A stretch of 64,000 bases of DNA from Hymenobacter cyanobacteriorum (GTDB lineage Bacteria; Bacteroidota; Bacteroidia; Cytophagales; Hymenobacteraceae). The notes below the pieces were generated by a model. That model ran no database searches. It saw nothing but the letters and a program-made list of their open reading frames with translations, and was not told where the DNA came from. A program made the translations under genes and the position numbers. Location: the NCBI RefSeq assembly GCF_022631375.1, contig NZ_JALBGC010000004.1:186001-250000 (forward strand), given 5' to 3'. Positions within the stretch are counted from its first letter, which is position 1, and the number at the start of each line of letters is the position of its first letter. This document shows positions 15,756-24,048 of the stretch, one piece after another.

Positions 15756-16730
15756 TTGAGCACATTAACCTACTACCTGGCTCGGCTTACCAAGCTCAAA
15801 GTAGATGCCCGCACGGTGGCAGGGGTACGGCTGGAGTCGCCTTACAAGCCGGCACTGCTGCTGGCCGTGCTGGAAGGCATCGAGGAACAAGCTATTCGAG
15901 ATAACCGCATTGCCATTACACCAGAATTGATTGCGGGCTTCAAGGCGTACTGCCAGTTGCTGAGCCCGGGACCGGAGTACGGTGGGTGTCCGTTCCAGCT
16001 GCCGTTTTTCCATTTGCGGAGCAGTGGGTCTTGGCATCTGCACGCCCGGCCAGGACGAGAGCTTGTGCTAACGGCGTCGAAGTCGGTGCGCAGCTTTGGG
16101 CATCTGCGGGACGTAATTGACTTTGCTTCGTTGGATGCGGCGCTGTGGGAACTGCTGTTACAACCAGTGGCCCGCGAAGAAATCAGGCAGGCGTTGCTGG
16201 CCCGCTACTTTCCGCTGACTCGGCACTACTTCCGGCCGCGGGCGGGCCTGGAGCGGCTGGATGAAATGGGGCGTCAGATGCTGGAGGAGCCGGCGGCAGT
16301 GTACAACCGCGCGGTAGAAGTAGCCGATGAAACGACCCTGGCGGAACGCAGTGGGGTATTTGTTCGGGAAGTGCTGCGTGCTTACCAGTCGACGTGTGCG
16401 GTGTCGGGGCTGCAGCTGGTGAGCACCACAGGGGCGGCGCCGCTGCTGGATGCCTGCCACATTGTGCCGTGGTCGGTGAGTCGAGATGACACGATTGGGA
16501 ACGGGCTGGCGCTATGCCCAAACCTGCACCGAGCCTTTGACCGGCACCTGTTCTGGATTGATGAAGACTACCGGGTACGCGTGGCCGAGGGCTTCGGAGA
16601 ACTGGGCGGGCACGAGTATGGCGTGCAGCGGTTCAATGGGCAACCGCTGCGGCTGCCGAAGATGCGAGCGTGGTGGCCCAAGGCGGAGAACCTGGCGGCT
16701 CAACGTGGCTCACACCATATATTGACGTGA
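15756..16730 (+). CDS. HNH endonuclease, putative restriction enzyme
   Basis: 324 residues from a TTG at 15756; no in-frame ATG exists before residue ~170, so TTG or an undetected start is required. The C-terminal third holds an HNH_2-type site: Cys214 in STCAVSG, then DACHIVPWS (His235), IGNGLALCPNLHRAFDR (Asn249, His258). The N-terminal ~150 residues (YYLARLTKLKVD, YKPALLLAVLEGI) match the N-terminal part common to predicted HNH restriction endonucleases of unknown specificity. Its stop codon directly abuts the stop of the convergent mcrC gene. Such stand-alone HNH enzymes are often modification-dependent; that is not shown here. Confidence 0.82.
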   Translation: MSTLTYYLARLTKLKVDARTVAGVRLESPYKPALLLAVLEGIEEQAIRDNRIAITPELIAGFKAYCQLLSPGPEYGGCPFQLPFFHLRSSGSWHLHARPGRELVLTASKSVRSFGHLRDVIDFASLDAALWELLLQPVAREEIRQALLARYFPLTRHYFRPRAGLERLDEMGRQMLEEPAAVYNRAVEVADETTLAERSGVFVREVLRAYQSTCAVSGLQLVSTTGAAPLLDACHIVPWSVSRDDTIGNGLALCPNLHRAFDRHLFWIDEDYRVRVAEGFGELGGHEYGVQRFNGQPLRLPKMRAWWPKAENLAAQRGSHHILT

Positions 16731-18188
16731 CTAGTGAGCTGATAGAACCGTGTTTAATCGACTCATAAGAATCGATTCCTGGGTGTGGATGGCCTTGCTA
16801 ATACTGGTTGTGGTAATAGCATTATACACAAAAGCCTCTGGAGCTGTGACAGGTAACCGGTGCGCTGACACTGATATTGAGGAGCTAACACCACTTAGTT
16901 TGTCTTCCACCAGATAGTCAAGACGGTTAAAAGGTATGTCGGCGGCTGGGTGACGTAGGGAATCGGGATAAAATAAATGAGTGTAGGGAGTGCCGCGCCG
17001 GAGGGCGTAGCTCACCAACTGGTACATGTCCGCCTGAGCCACACTGCCGGGGGTAATACTACCACTGGCGGTAACAGGCAGTGTTTTGTATTTGGTATCG
17101 ATGACAAGCGGCTTGGTCTTTTCTTGCGCGGGCAGGCGACTCAGCAGTAAATCGTGGCGAAGCTGGAAATACCTGGTTTTCTTACCTTGGTGCGGAGTAG
17201 CAGTGGCTAGGTAAAGGTCGCGAGTCTGGGCGCTTACGTGGAATGCAGCAGCAAGATGAGTGCGAATGAAGCCTTCGATAAATTCTTCGAAGATGACTTC
17301 AGTAGGCAGCAGGATGGCGAAGACCCGTACTTCTTCGGTGTGGGCAGCCAGGGGGCCGCTATCAGCAAGGAAGAGACGGCAGTAGTCGAGCACTACGCGG
17401 AAGTCGTCGAACAGCGGGGAAAGCTGGACCTGGTCGCAGTCGTTGAGGACAGCTAGCTGGTCGGCTACTTCGTCGAGCTGGAAATGGATTTCCTGAAGTA
17501 GCTGCTGAGTATGGGTTTGCTTGGTGTGGTTGAGTAGCTGGTAAGCGACGTACTTGAGAATGCGATTGAAACGGTTGTCAGGCTGGAAGGAATCGAAGGT
17601 GCAAGGCAATCGGTGGCCCTGGCCTGTAGCATAATAAGTGGCATAGGTGCCGAAATTGAGGTGGCCGCGCAGGGTGCCGAGGTCTTCGCTAACTTCCTGG
17701 TAGTGCTGATAATGCGTGCGACTTAGCAGCTCGTGGGTATACTGCGCAAAGAGTAGGATTAGAACCTCCAGCAGATTAGTGGGTAGCGCCGAGAAGGTGG
17801 CCAGCGAGCGGGGGAAGCGCAACTTGTGGGCATAACTCAACCACCAGAACAGATGCGCGTGCATGGCCTGCAAGCGCGGGTCATCATCGGGGATGGTGTC
17901 GGGTAACTCCTCTCCGGGGTAGAACACCTTGGGCAATAGATGCAGCATATGCCCTTCGAAATGAATCTGACCCACGTAGTTGCGGGCACTCACGGTACCG
18001 TCTTCGGCATGGAAGCGCAGGAAGCGCTGGACGGTAGAGCTGTCATCATCGGGGGCACGCCAGAAGGATGGGGTGCGCGGCCTATTATCCCACAGCTGTT
18101 GCAAGTGTTGATTGAGAGCACCTACGTCGATACCTAGCTCAAGCAACTTTATACGGGTACGGTGCTCGTAGAGGTAGTGATGTTGCAT
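16731..18188 (-). CDS. mcrC: McrC-like nuclease subunit of a McrBC modification-dependent restriction system
   Basis: 485 residues, ATG at 18188, five bases after the mcrB stop. An N-terminal McrC region (YVGQIHFEGHMLHLLPKVFY) is followed by SEDLGTLRGHLNF, a family hallmark, and a C-terminal PD-(D/E)XK core with RHDLLL (Asp346) and LVIDTKYK (Asp364, Lys366). McrC is the nuclease that joins the McrB hexameric translocase and cleaves DNA with modified cytosines. Length is greater than E. coli McrC but usual for the wider family. Downstream the gene meets the HNH gene stop-to-stop. Confidence 0.9.
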   Translation of the reverse strand: MQHHYLYEHRTRIKLLELGIDVGALNQHLQQLWDNRPRTPSFWRAPDDDSSTVQRFLRFHAEDGTVSARNYVGQIHFEGHMLHLLPKVFYPGEELPDTIPDDDPRLQAMHAHLFWWLSYAHKLRFPRSLATFSALPTNLLEVLILLFAQYTHELLSRTHYQHYQEVSEDLGTLRGHLNFGTYATYYATGQGHRLPCTFDSFQPDNRFNRILKYVAYQLLNHTKQTHTQQLLQEIHFQLDEVADQLAVLNDCDQVQLSPLFDDFRVVLDYCRLFLADSGPLAAHTEEVRVFAILLPTEVIFEEFIEGFIRTHLAAAFHVSAQTRDLYLATATPHQGKKTRYFQLRHDLLLSRLPAQEKTKPLVIDTKYKTLPVTASGSITPGSVAQADMYQLVSYALRRGTPYTHLFYPDSLRHPAADIPFNRLDYLVEDKLSGVSSSISVSAHRLPVTAPEAFVYNAITTTSISKAIHTQESILMSRLNTVLSAH

Positions 18189-18193
18189 GGGCG

Positions 18194-19993
18194 TTACGCA
18201 ACTGGGCTATAACGCAACAGGCCAGTAGCGGAGTCTTCCATGACTTCTACACCGGTGTCTTTGAAAACAGCTTGTACTTTCTTAGCATCATTCAAGAAGT
18301 ACTCATAAAGCAACGGAATCACCTTTTTATTGAGAATATCAGCTAATGGCTCTGTTGGCTTGTTAGGTCGGTCCATGAAATAGGCATGGCCAATTTGGAA
18401 GTCACGCGACTTTTGCTCACTGATATTCAGGTTGAGCTGCTTAAACACCGTAGCATGCTGAAAGGGCGTGCCATCGGCCTGGGCATAAATCGGATAAAGT
18501 GCATGAAAATCGAAGCGTCTGCGCAGGGCAATGTCAAGTAGGGCAATACTCTTATCGGCGGTATTCATGGTGCCGATAATGTAGAGGTTTGCGGGCACAT
18601 TGAACTTGGCCTCACCAGAGGGCAGCGTGACGGACAGGGGGTTATCGCCGCCGAGTCGCTTGTCTTTTTCGAGGAGGGTAATTAACTCGCCGAAGACTTT
18701 GGAGATGTTTGCACGATTGATTTCATCGATGATGAGGACGTAGTTGCGCGGGGCTTCTGAGACCTGGGGCGCGGCGGGAGCCGCTTCACCGATTTTGCGC
18801 CGGTCGGAGTGTAATAATAGGTCCGTCTGCGGGTGGGCGGGTCCAGAATTTGTGCTTAACTCCTGGGCCAACGCCCAGAGGCGCTGTACAATGTACAGGT
18901 AGTAAATCTGGGTGCCAGTGGGTTTTTCCAGCGTAGTAGTTCCCTCGTACAGGTTTTGCAGGAATGTGTTCTGCACATTGATTGACTGACCTTCTTGGCC
19001 CCGGCGAAACGTAATAAAGCCATTACCGATATCCGTGATGGGAAAAGACGAGCCAGGGTCTTTCATCTTGATTTGAAGCGCTGGCAGCTGCTGCTCAATT
19101 AGGGGTTCGAGCAGGTAGTTAAATACGTCGGCAAATGGAACCGTTGCGGGAGTCTCTGGGTCGGGATGCTCGCGCTGATATTCTTCGCGGGCCCGGCGGG
19201 CAATTTCGTAGAAGATGCCGTTGCGAGGCTTGAATACTAACTGGTCGTTGGCGTTTACTTCGGGCTTGATACCCTGCACAAAATCTTCATAGGAGAAACT
19301 TTGGTGGAAGGTGACAAATTCGATGCGCTTGCCCTGCTCTTCCTGAAAAAGCTGCTGCGCCACGGTATACGAGGCTGGCTTCTCAGTCGTCAGTAGCTCG
19401 TAGGCTAACTCCAGGGTATGGTGGGTTTTGCCGGTGCCGGGTGGGCCGTAGAGGATAATATTGGGGTTGGGGAATTTAGCGGCAAATGCCGCAGCCTTAC
19501 GAGCCTGCTCGGCTGGGGTAGTTGACATGATTGTGATATCAAAAAAGGGCTCGAATAGCACACGGTTGGCCGTGCGCAAGTCATGGATGCGGGTGATGGT
19601 GCGGTAGCCGCTAGGAGCCCACCAACTCTTCTCATCTTTAAGGGTCCAGATATCTTCACGGACAGGCCTAGCTACTAACTCGGCCGGCCGGTACCCCCAC
19701 TCATCTCCGTTGTCAATCAAGTCGCCCAACTCATCAGGTAAATAACTCCATGGTCCTATAATTCGGTAGATACCCAGCAATTTGGTAGAAGCAGCGCAGG
19801 CATAGATATAGTCACCGATTTGCACGCCGGACATCAATAATTCACCTTGTCCACCAGCACAGTATTCGTTTATCGAAAGCCAACTGCGTTTCTCTAGCTC
19901 TTGCAAAAGCTTGCGTCCTCCTGGGGAACGGGAAAACGTGCCCATGGAAAGTTTGTAAAGAGGACGGCCCTGGAGATTGAGCGGCTTAGGCAT
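18194..19993 (-). CDS. mcrB: McrB-like AAA+ GTPase with N-terminal EVE/PUA-like domain
   Basis: 599 residues, ATG at 19993. Residues ~10-150 (LYKLSMGTFS, GDYIYACAASTKLLGIYRI, GDEWGYRPAELV) resemble an EVE/PUA-like reader fused to McrB proteins in place of the classical DNA-binding domain. The AAA+ part has Walker A YGPPGTGKT (~182-190), FVTFHQSFSYEDFVQG, Walker B VLIIDEINR (~419-427), and the family signature IGTMNTADKS (~473-482) with ALRRRF. McrB binds modified DNA and translocates with GTP, delivering McrC. The N-terminal assignment is moderate; the motor identity is firm. Confidence 0.9.
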   Translation of the reverse strand: MPKPLNLQGRPLYKLSMGTFSRSPGGRKLLQELEKRSWLSINEYCAGGQGELLMSGVQIGDYIYACAASTKLLGIYRIIGPWSYLPDELGDLIDNGDEWGYRPAELVARPVREDIWTLKDEKSWWAPSGYRTITRIHDLRTANRVLFEPFFDITIMSTTPAEQARKAAAFAAKFPNPNIILYGPPGTGKTHHTLELAYELLTTEKPASYTVAQQLFQEEQGKRIEFVTFHQSFSYEDFVQGIKPEVNANDQLVFKPRNGIFYEIARRAREEYQREHPDPETPATVPFADVFNYLLEPLIEQQLPALQIKMKDPGSSFPITDIGNGFITFRRGQEGQSINVQNTFLQNLYEGTTTLEKPTGTQIYYLYIVQRLWALAQELSTNSGPAHPQTDLLLHSDRRKIGEAAPAAPQVSEAPRNYVLIIDEINRANISKVFGELITLLEKDKRLGGDNPLSVTLPSGEAKFNVPANLYIIGTMNTADKSIALLDIALRRRFDFHALYPIYAQADGTPFQHATVFKQLNLNISEQKSRDFQIGHAYFMDRPNKPTEPLADILNKKVIPLLYEYFLNDAKKVQAVFKDTGVEVMEDSATGLLRYSPVA

Positions 19994-20060
19994 GGAGGAG
20001 CGTGGTAAGAATTATACTATTGGTAACCGTTGAAATAGGAAGAGGAGCTTAGTTTATGTA

Positions 20061-21038
20061 TTAGGTCACACCGTCTTTAGAACCGATGTAGCCGATATAA
20101 CACGTCAATGTGGTTGAATCAGGCACAAAGAATAAACGTCCTGCTCCTCTCTGCCCTAAAGGGTAACGCATGTGCCAATCCATTAGAACATCAGTCCTAT
20201 CTGGTAGGGTAAGGGTAAGACTTATCAATTCTTTCTGGCGTCGAGGGGACTCAGGCGTTGTATGGAACCCTAAGAAAGAATAGTCAGCAGGAGCTCCGTC
20301 CCAGTGCTTGAAATAGCGTTGCAGTGTTATGAGCCTCTCAGCAATTGGTTGAACCATTGCGCCGGGCAAGGTTCGCAAACCGTATTCTGCGACCGAGGTA
20401 AGGCGTAACACAGAAAACCAATTTTCCCAATTATCTAATAAGTCCTGTCCTGAGCGGCAGGATTGTGCTATTTGTTTCTCCGCAGCAGAAAGAAGATTGT
20501 CAAAATAGAGCTGATGAGTAGCGTTTAATCCAGAAGCAGGAATGTGCCAAGCGCTAATCGTTTCCTCATCAATATCTCCTCCATCTTCGTCTATGACTAA
20601 GCGAACTAAATCGTACTGATAATCAGTCCATTCTTGATTTGCATCTAGACTCCAGGTCAGACAGTTATTTTCAATAGCGTACGCAAAGCCTACACATTCC
20701 GAATCTTGGCAATGAGATGGGACAGGTGACCCAAAACGATATTCAGGATAACTCTCTCGAATAAACCATCCTGCTTTTGTCGCCGACAAGGCTAATGCTC
20801 GTCGCTCGATTGGCATATTCTTTACCCATTGGCTAAAAACATGGCCATCAGCAGCAACTACCAAGTTGCTGAAAGAAGTTGCTGTTTTAAAAGGAGGTCG
20901 GAATTGAGGAGTAGTACGATGTTGCCTCACAATACTCTCGACGATTTCAAGCCATTGGTCAAGAAGCTTATTTGCATCTTCTGCAGTAGCTGGCAGATAG
21001 TGCTCTTTTACTGAGAGTTCGTTTAATATAATGTCCAC
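20061..21038 (-). CDS. Protein of unknown function, third gene of a DUF262/ATPase module
   Basis: 325 residues, GTG start at 21038, 21 bases after the stop of the DUF3696 ATPase gene. No known motif is recognised. Visible features: a helical N-terminal part (LLDQWLEIVESIVRQHR), an acidic stretch LVRLVIDEDGGDIDEE, Trp-rich segments, and a possible Cys/His cluster HCQDSECVGF near residue 108. There are no membrane helices or signal peptide. The tight spacing and shared direction with two defence-type genes suggest it is the effector or sensor of that module; its biochemical role is unknown. Confidence 0.7.
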   Translation of the reverse strand: MDIILNELSVKEHYLPATAEDANKLLDQWLEIVESIVRQHRTTPQFRPPFKTATSFSNLVVAADGHVFSQWVKNMPIERRALALSATKAGWFIRESYPEYRFGSPVPSHCQDSECVGFAYAIENNCLTWSLDANQEWTDYQYDLVRLVIDEDGGDIDEETISAWHIPASGLNATHQLYFDNLLSAAEKQIAQSCRSGQDLLDNWENWFSVLRLTSVAEYGLRTLPGAMVQPIAERLITLQRYFKHWDGAPADYSFLGFHTTPESPRRQKELISLTLTLPDRTDVLMDWHMRYPLGQRGAGRLFFVPDSTTLTCYIGYIGSKDGVT

Positions 21039-21059
21039 GAGTGAGCAAGCGTAAAGGGC

Positions 21060-22322
21060 TTATAACAAATCGATAAGGTTCTTATCCCATTCATCAAAGA
21101 ATCCCTCGGGCCAGTCATCAATACGCCCATCCTGGTCAATTTGGGGTTGCCGGATAATAGAATGGTGGCCACCCTGCGCCAGTGGGGCACGCTCAAAGAA
21201 GTACAGACCCACACTGGCGGGGTCAAGCTTATATTTCTTTACAGCTATTCGGATGCCGTTGAGCACGTGGTCTGAGTGCGTTTCGACCAGCAGCTGTACA
21301 TCGTTTTGAGCAGCCAGAGCTAACAACTCGCCCAATCGCGATTGACCACGTGGATGAATGTGTGATTCTGGATTCTCAATTAATAACAGTGTGCCAGGCT
21401 TAGCTGATAGAATTGCGGTGAGTACCGGCAGAATATATGAAAGGCCAAAACCGACATTTGTGGGCCGAAAGGCGCGCGTAGCACCCAGCGTAGTCGGAAA
21501 TTTGTACCCAACACGGGCCAGCCCGAAATCAGGATGAGCGGTGGCATCGATTCGCAGGCCAGGACTGATTTCGCCAAGCCAGGCACTGATTTGATTTCGC
21601 AGGCTGGTTTTATCGCTCTTATCTTCTAAGTCTAATTCCTCGGTCGTGGTACCTGGAAAAAGCAGGTTCTCGGATTTTACTGGCTCGTCGCCAAAGGCGG
21701 CCAGAAAATGGGCTGTATACTCACCGTGCTTGCCCAAATGACGATGTTGAATTACTTCCGAAGCAGAAGTCGGATATGCAGTCTGTGGGGCGGCTCGCTC
21801 GGCATTCAAATACTGAAATAGCGGCCCATTAAATGGAAGTCGACTAGATGAATTGAGTAAGAGCCGGCGCTGTTTCTCAGGAGGTAAGGTGGTGAATTCC
21901 TCAGAAGAGTAGTTTGAATAATCAACCTCACTAAAATTAAGTGGGTCGAGAACTTCACTTACTTTTTTATCAGGATGATAGCCGATAAGCTGAAGTATAT
22001 CTGCTTCTTTACTACGTGCATCGAATTGCCAGAAATACATTCTTTTACTTTTATCAACTCTCACTTCGATTGAGATATTATCCTCCTCTGCTCCTACATT
22101 GAGCGCATCCTGAGCAGTGCCAACTTCCACCAAGTCCCCGTTCAGCATCAGGCCCTGGCTAACGATGGTTTGCTGCTGATACGACTGGCGCAGTAGCAGA
22201 ATAGCCTGCATAAGCGTGGACTTGCCCATGCCGTTAAGGCCTGTGAATAGGCTGAGCGGGCGCAAGTCTACGTCGGCTTCCTGAAGCGCTTTGAAATTGC
22301 GAATTTTAAGATGCGTTATCAC
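21060..22322 (-). CDS. AAA family ATPase of the DUF3696 (OLD/SMC-like) type
   Basis: 420 residues, GTG start at 22322 with a four-base GTGA overlap with the upstream DUF262 gene. Walker A GLNGMGKST (28-36) follows LKIRNFKALQE, the normal start of RecF/OLD-like ATPases. The ABC-type signature region NVGFGLSYILPVL (~289-301), Walker B LLLIENPESHIHP (~312-324) and the H-loop ETHSDHVLNGIR (~347) are complete. The C-terminal segment after GLYFFER corresponds to DUF3696. No TOPRIM nuclease domain is present, unlike OLD proteins, so another partner must supply catalysis. It is the middle gene of a coupled trio. Confidence 0.88.
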   Translation of the reverse strand: MITHLKIRNFKALQEADVDLRPLSLFTGLNGMGKSTLMQAILLLRQSYQQQTIVSQGLMLNGDLVEVGTAQDALNVGAEEDNISIEVRVDKSKRMYFWQFDARSKEADILQLIGYHPDKKVSEVLDPLNFSEVDYSNYSSEEFTTLPPEKQRRLLLNSSSRLPFNGPLFQYLNAERAAPQTAYPTSASEVIQHRHLGKHGEYTAHFLAAFGDEPVKSENLLFPGTTTEELDLEDKSDKTSLRNQISAWLGEISPGLRIDATAHPDFGLARVGYKFPTTLGATRAFRPTNVGFGLSYILPVLTAILSAKPGTLLLIENPESHIHPRGQSRLGELLALAAQNDVQLLVETHSDHVLNGIRIAVKKYKLDPASVGLYFFERAPLAQGGHHSIIRQPQIDQDGRIDDWPEGFFDEWDKNLIDLL

Positions 22323-23713
22323 AGGGTATCAATGAAAGGAGGTAGTTGCTGAGAGGTAGTCGGAGCCATCACAAAGTCAGGCACGAAAGCATCCACGTCA
22401 GTGGCGCGCAACTCTGCCACTATCAGGTGCTCAACGGCGCTGAAGCGCTCTATAACGCGGCGCCGGTCGCCGGTGGCGGCGGAAATGGCCCGTAGGAACT
22501 GGTCGCTTTTGATGAGGCGCACTAGGGCTTTAAGTACCTCGCGCTTCCGGTCGATGAGAGCTTTGCCCTGCGCGGGGGTGAGGCGGCTGAGGCAGACACT
22601 CCACACCTCGAATAAAGCCTTGTTGATGGGGTTGACGCCTTTGGGCGTGAGGGTAGTGAGCTTGCGGAAGGCCTGGCGACCGAAGATATCGTGCGCCAGG
22701 AGCATGGCATGCTCGAAATCTGCTTTGAGGCTGGCTCGTTCGACGGGGGCTAGCGTGGCCAGGGTGGCCATCTGGGCGTTGAGGTAGGTGTCGAGCTCGG
22801 GAACGTACTTTTCGTAGGGCCGCAGGTAGAAGGCGATGAAGCGCATGACGAAGTCGCGGTCGTCCATGCGACGGGGGCTGATGGAACCACCTGTAGCGGT
22901 GAGAAAGGCGGGTGACTCAGCCAGCTCGGCCACGAAATCGGCCGGGACACCTTGGTTGAGCGCGTGACGAATTTCCTGAGAGGTGAGGGTGAGGCCGCCA
23001 GTGTTGATGCGCTTGAAAAGGTTGAATTTAACACGCTCAGGCGTGCCGGCCTGAATGATGTACTGGGTTATCTGAGTCTCCTCAATGGTGCGCTGCAAGG
23101 GGCGCGGCAAGTCGTCGTAGCCCATGTTCTCGAACTGCTTAAGGTACTCTAGTCCGCGTAGCTTGAGGTCTTTGTCGATGACGAAGCGGCGGAGCGAGCT
23201 GAGGCGCTGCAGGCCGTCGACAACGAGCCACTTCTCGGGGTTGGAACCGTCGAAGTAGAAGGCGGGGAGCGGGAAGCGGATGAGAATGGACTCGATGAGG
23301 CGGCTCTGCTCCCGGTCTTTCCAGAGGTCGGCTTGGCGCTGGAAAGGCGTTTGCAGGTTGATTTCGCCGTGCTTGAGGCGCTTGAGGATGGTATCGATAC
23401 TGCCCTGGCGGGTCTGGATGTCAATCTTGGCCGGGTCGAAGGGCTGGGTAATGGCAGCCGGGTCGGTGGAGTCGGTCGGGGAGTCCGACTCGATGGTTTC
23501 CTGCTCGACCCCGGCCTGAGTGGTATCGGTGGCAGTGGCTTCGTCGCCGCGGCTGGCGGGTACGGGGTCGGGTAAGGGGGCCAGTTCGGCGAGGCCGTCG
23601 GCAATCAATTGATTGGCCTCGTTGGCTGATAGGGTGGGCTCATCGCCTGGCAAGAGCACTGGGACGTGTGTGGGAACGGAATGCAGAATGCGGACGCGAA
23701 GCAAGACACTCAT
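22319..23713 (-). CDS. DUF262 (GmrS-like) protein with an extra N-terminal domain
   Basis: 464 residues, ATG at 23713. The DUF262 part starts near residue 105: LKRLKHGEINLQTPFQRQADLW, then VVDGLQRLSSL (~164-174, the DGQQR site with Leu in place of the first Gln), KFNLFKRINTGGLTLTSQEIRHAL. DUF262 domains hydrolyse nucleotides or act as nuclease/sensor modules in GmrSD and BREX-linked proteins. The usual C-terminal DUF1524 HNH domain is not recognisable. The first ~50 residues (VRILHSVPTHVPVLLPGDEPTLSA) resemble small phage proteins and are joined by an acidic Thr/Ser/Glu linker. It is first in a coupled operon with an ATPase. Confidence 0.85.
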   Translation of the reverse strand: MSVLLRVRILHSVPTHVPVLLPGDEPTLSANEANQLIADGLAELAPLPDPVPASRGDEATATDTTQAGVEQETIESDSPTDSTDPAAITQPFDPAKIDIQTRQGSIDTILKRLKHGEINLQTPFQRQADLWKDREQSRLIESILIRFPLPAFYFDGSNPEKWLVVDGLQRLSSLRRFVIDKDLKLRGLEYLKQFENMGYDDLPRPLQRTIEETQITQYIIQAGTPERVKFNLFKRINTGGLTLTSQEIRHALNQGVPADFVAELAESPAFLTATGGSISPRRMDDRDFVMRFIAFYLRPYEKYVPELDTYLNAQMATLATLAPVERASLKADFEHAMLLAHDIFGRQAFRKLTTLTPKGVNPINKALFEVWSVCLSRLTPAQGKALIDRKREVLKALVRLIKSDQFLRAISAATGDRRRVIERFSAVEHLIVAELRATDVDAFVPDFVMAPTTSQQLPPFIDTL

Positions 23714-23780
23714 GAGGATAATAATAAAGCTTACTGTGCCTTCTGCTCGCTAAATATTGTTGGAGCCGGTTAGCAGAGAA

Positions 23781-23966
23781 TCAGGAATTGGCGATGGGTT
23801 GCTCGCTCAGAGCCAGCAAGGCAAGGTACTCGGTTTCGGTGAGGGGCATGACGGCCAAGCGAGGCTGGCGCAGCAGGCCTAGGCCTACCAGGGCGGGAAC
23901 TGTGCGCAACTCGGCCAGAGGGAGCGGGCGTGGTAGGGCGGCCACGGGCACGAAGGTGACCGAGAG
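23781..23966 (-). pseudogene. Remnant of an EVE-domain gene (C-terminal fragment)
   Basis: Between a stop at 23967-23969 and the stop at 23781-23783 the minus frame reads LSVTFVPVAALPRPLPLAEL, later LLRQPRLAVMPLTETEYLAL. This is the typical end of an EVE/PUA-like domain (strand, PL-L-EL, RLSV-P-T-EY). There is no start codon and the N-terminal half is missing. EVE proteins read modified bases and accompany restriction systems. Just upstream lies a fragment of the phage methyltransferase 5' end, so a deletion joined two broken genes. Confidence 0.65.
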
Positions 23967-23997
23967 CTAGCGGGCATCAGCGGTAGTGGGGTCAGGG

Positions 23998-24042
23998 TGA
24001 AGCAGCTGATGACGATGAGGGTGGGTGTGAAAAACGGCATGG
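23998..24042 (-). pseudogene. Fragment of the phage cytosine methyltransferase 5' end
   Basis: Minus-strand translation gives TPTLIVISCFTLT, close to MPTPIVISCFDLTTT at the start of the intact gene ending at 29809. At DNA level 19 consecutive bases (23999-24017) are identical to 29780-29798. The homology stops after about 45 bases, where the EVE remnant follows. Confidence 0.65.
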
Positions 24043-24048
24043 TCGCTT

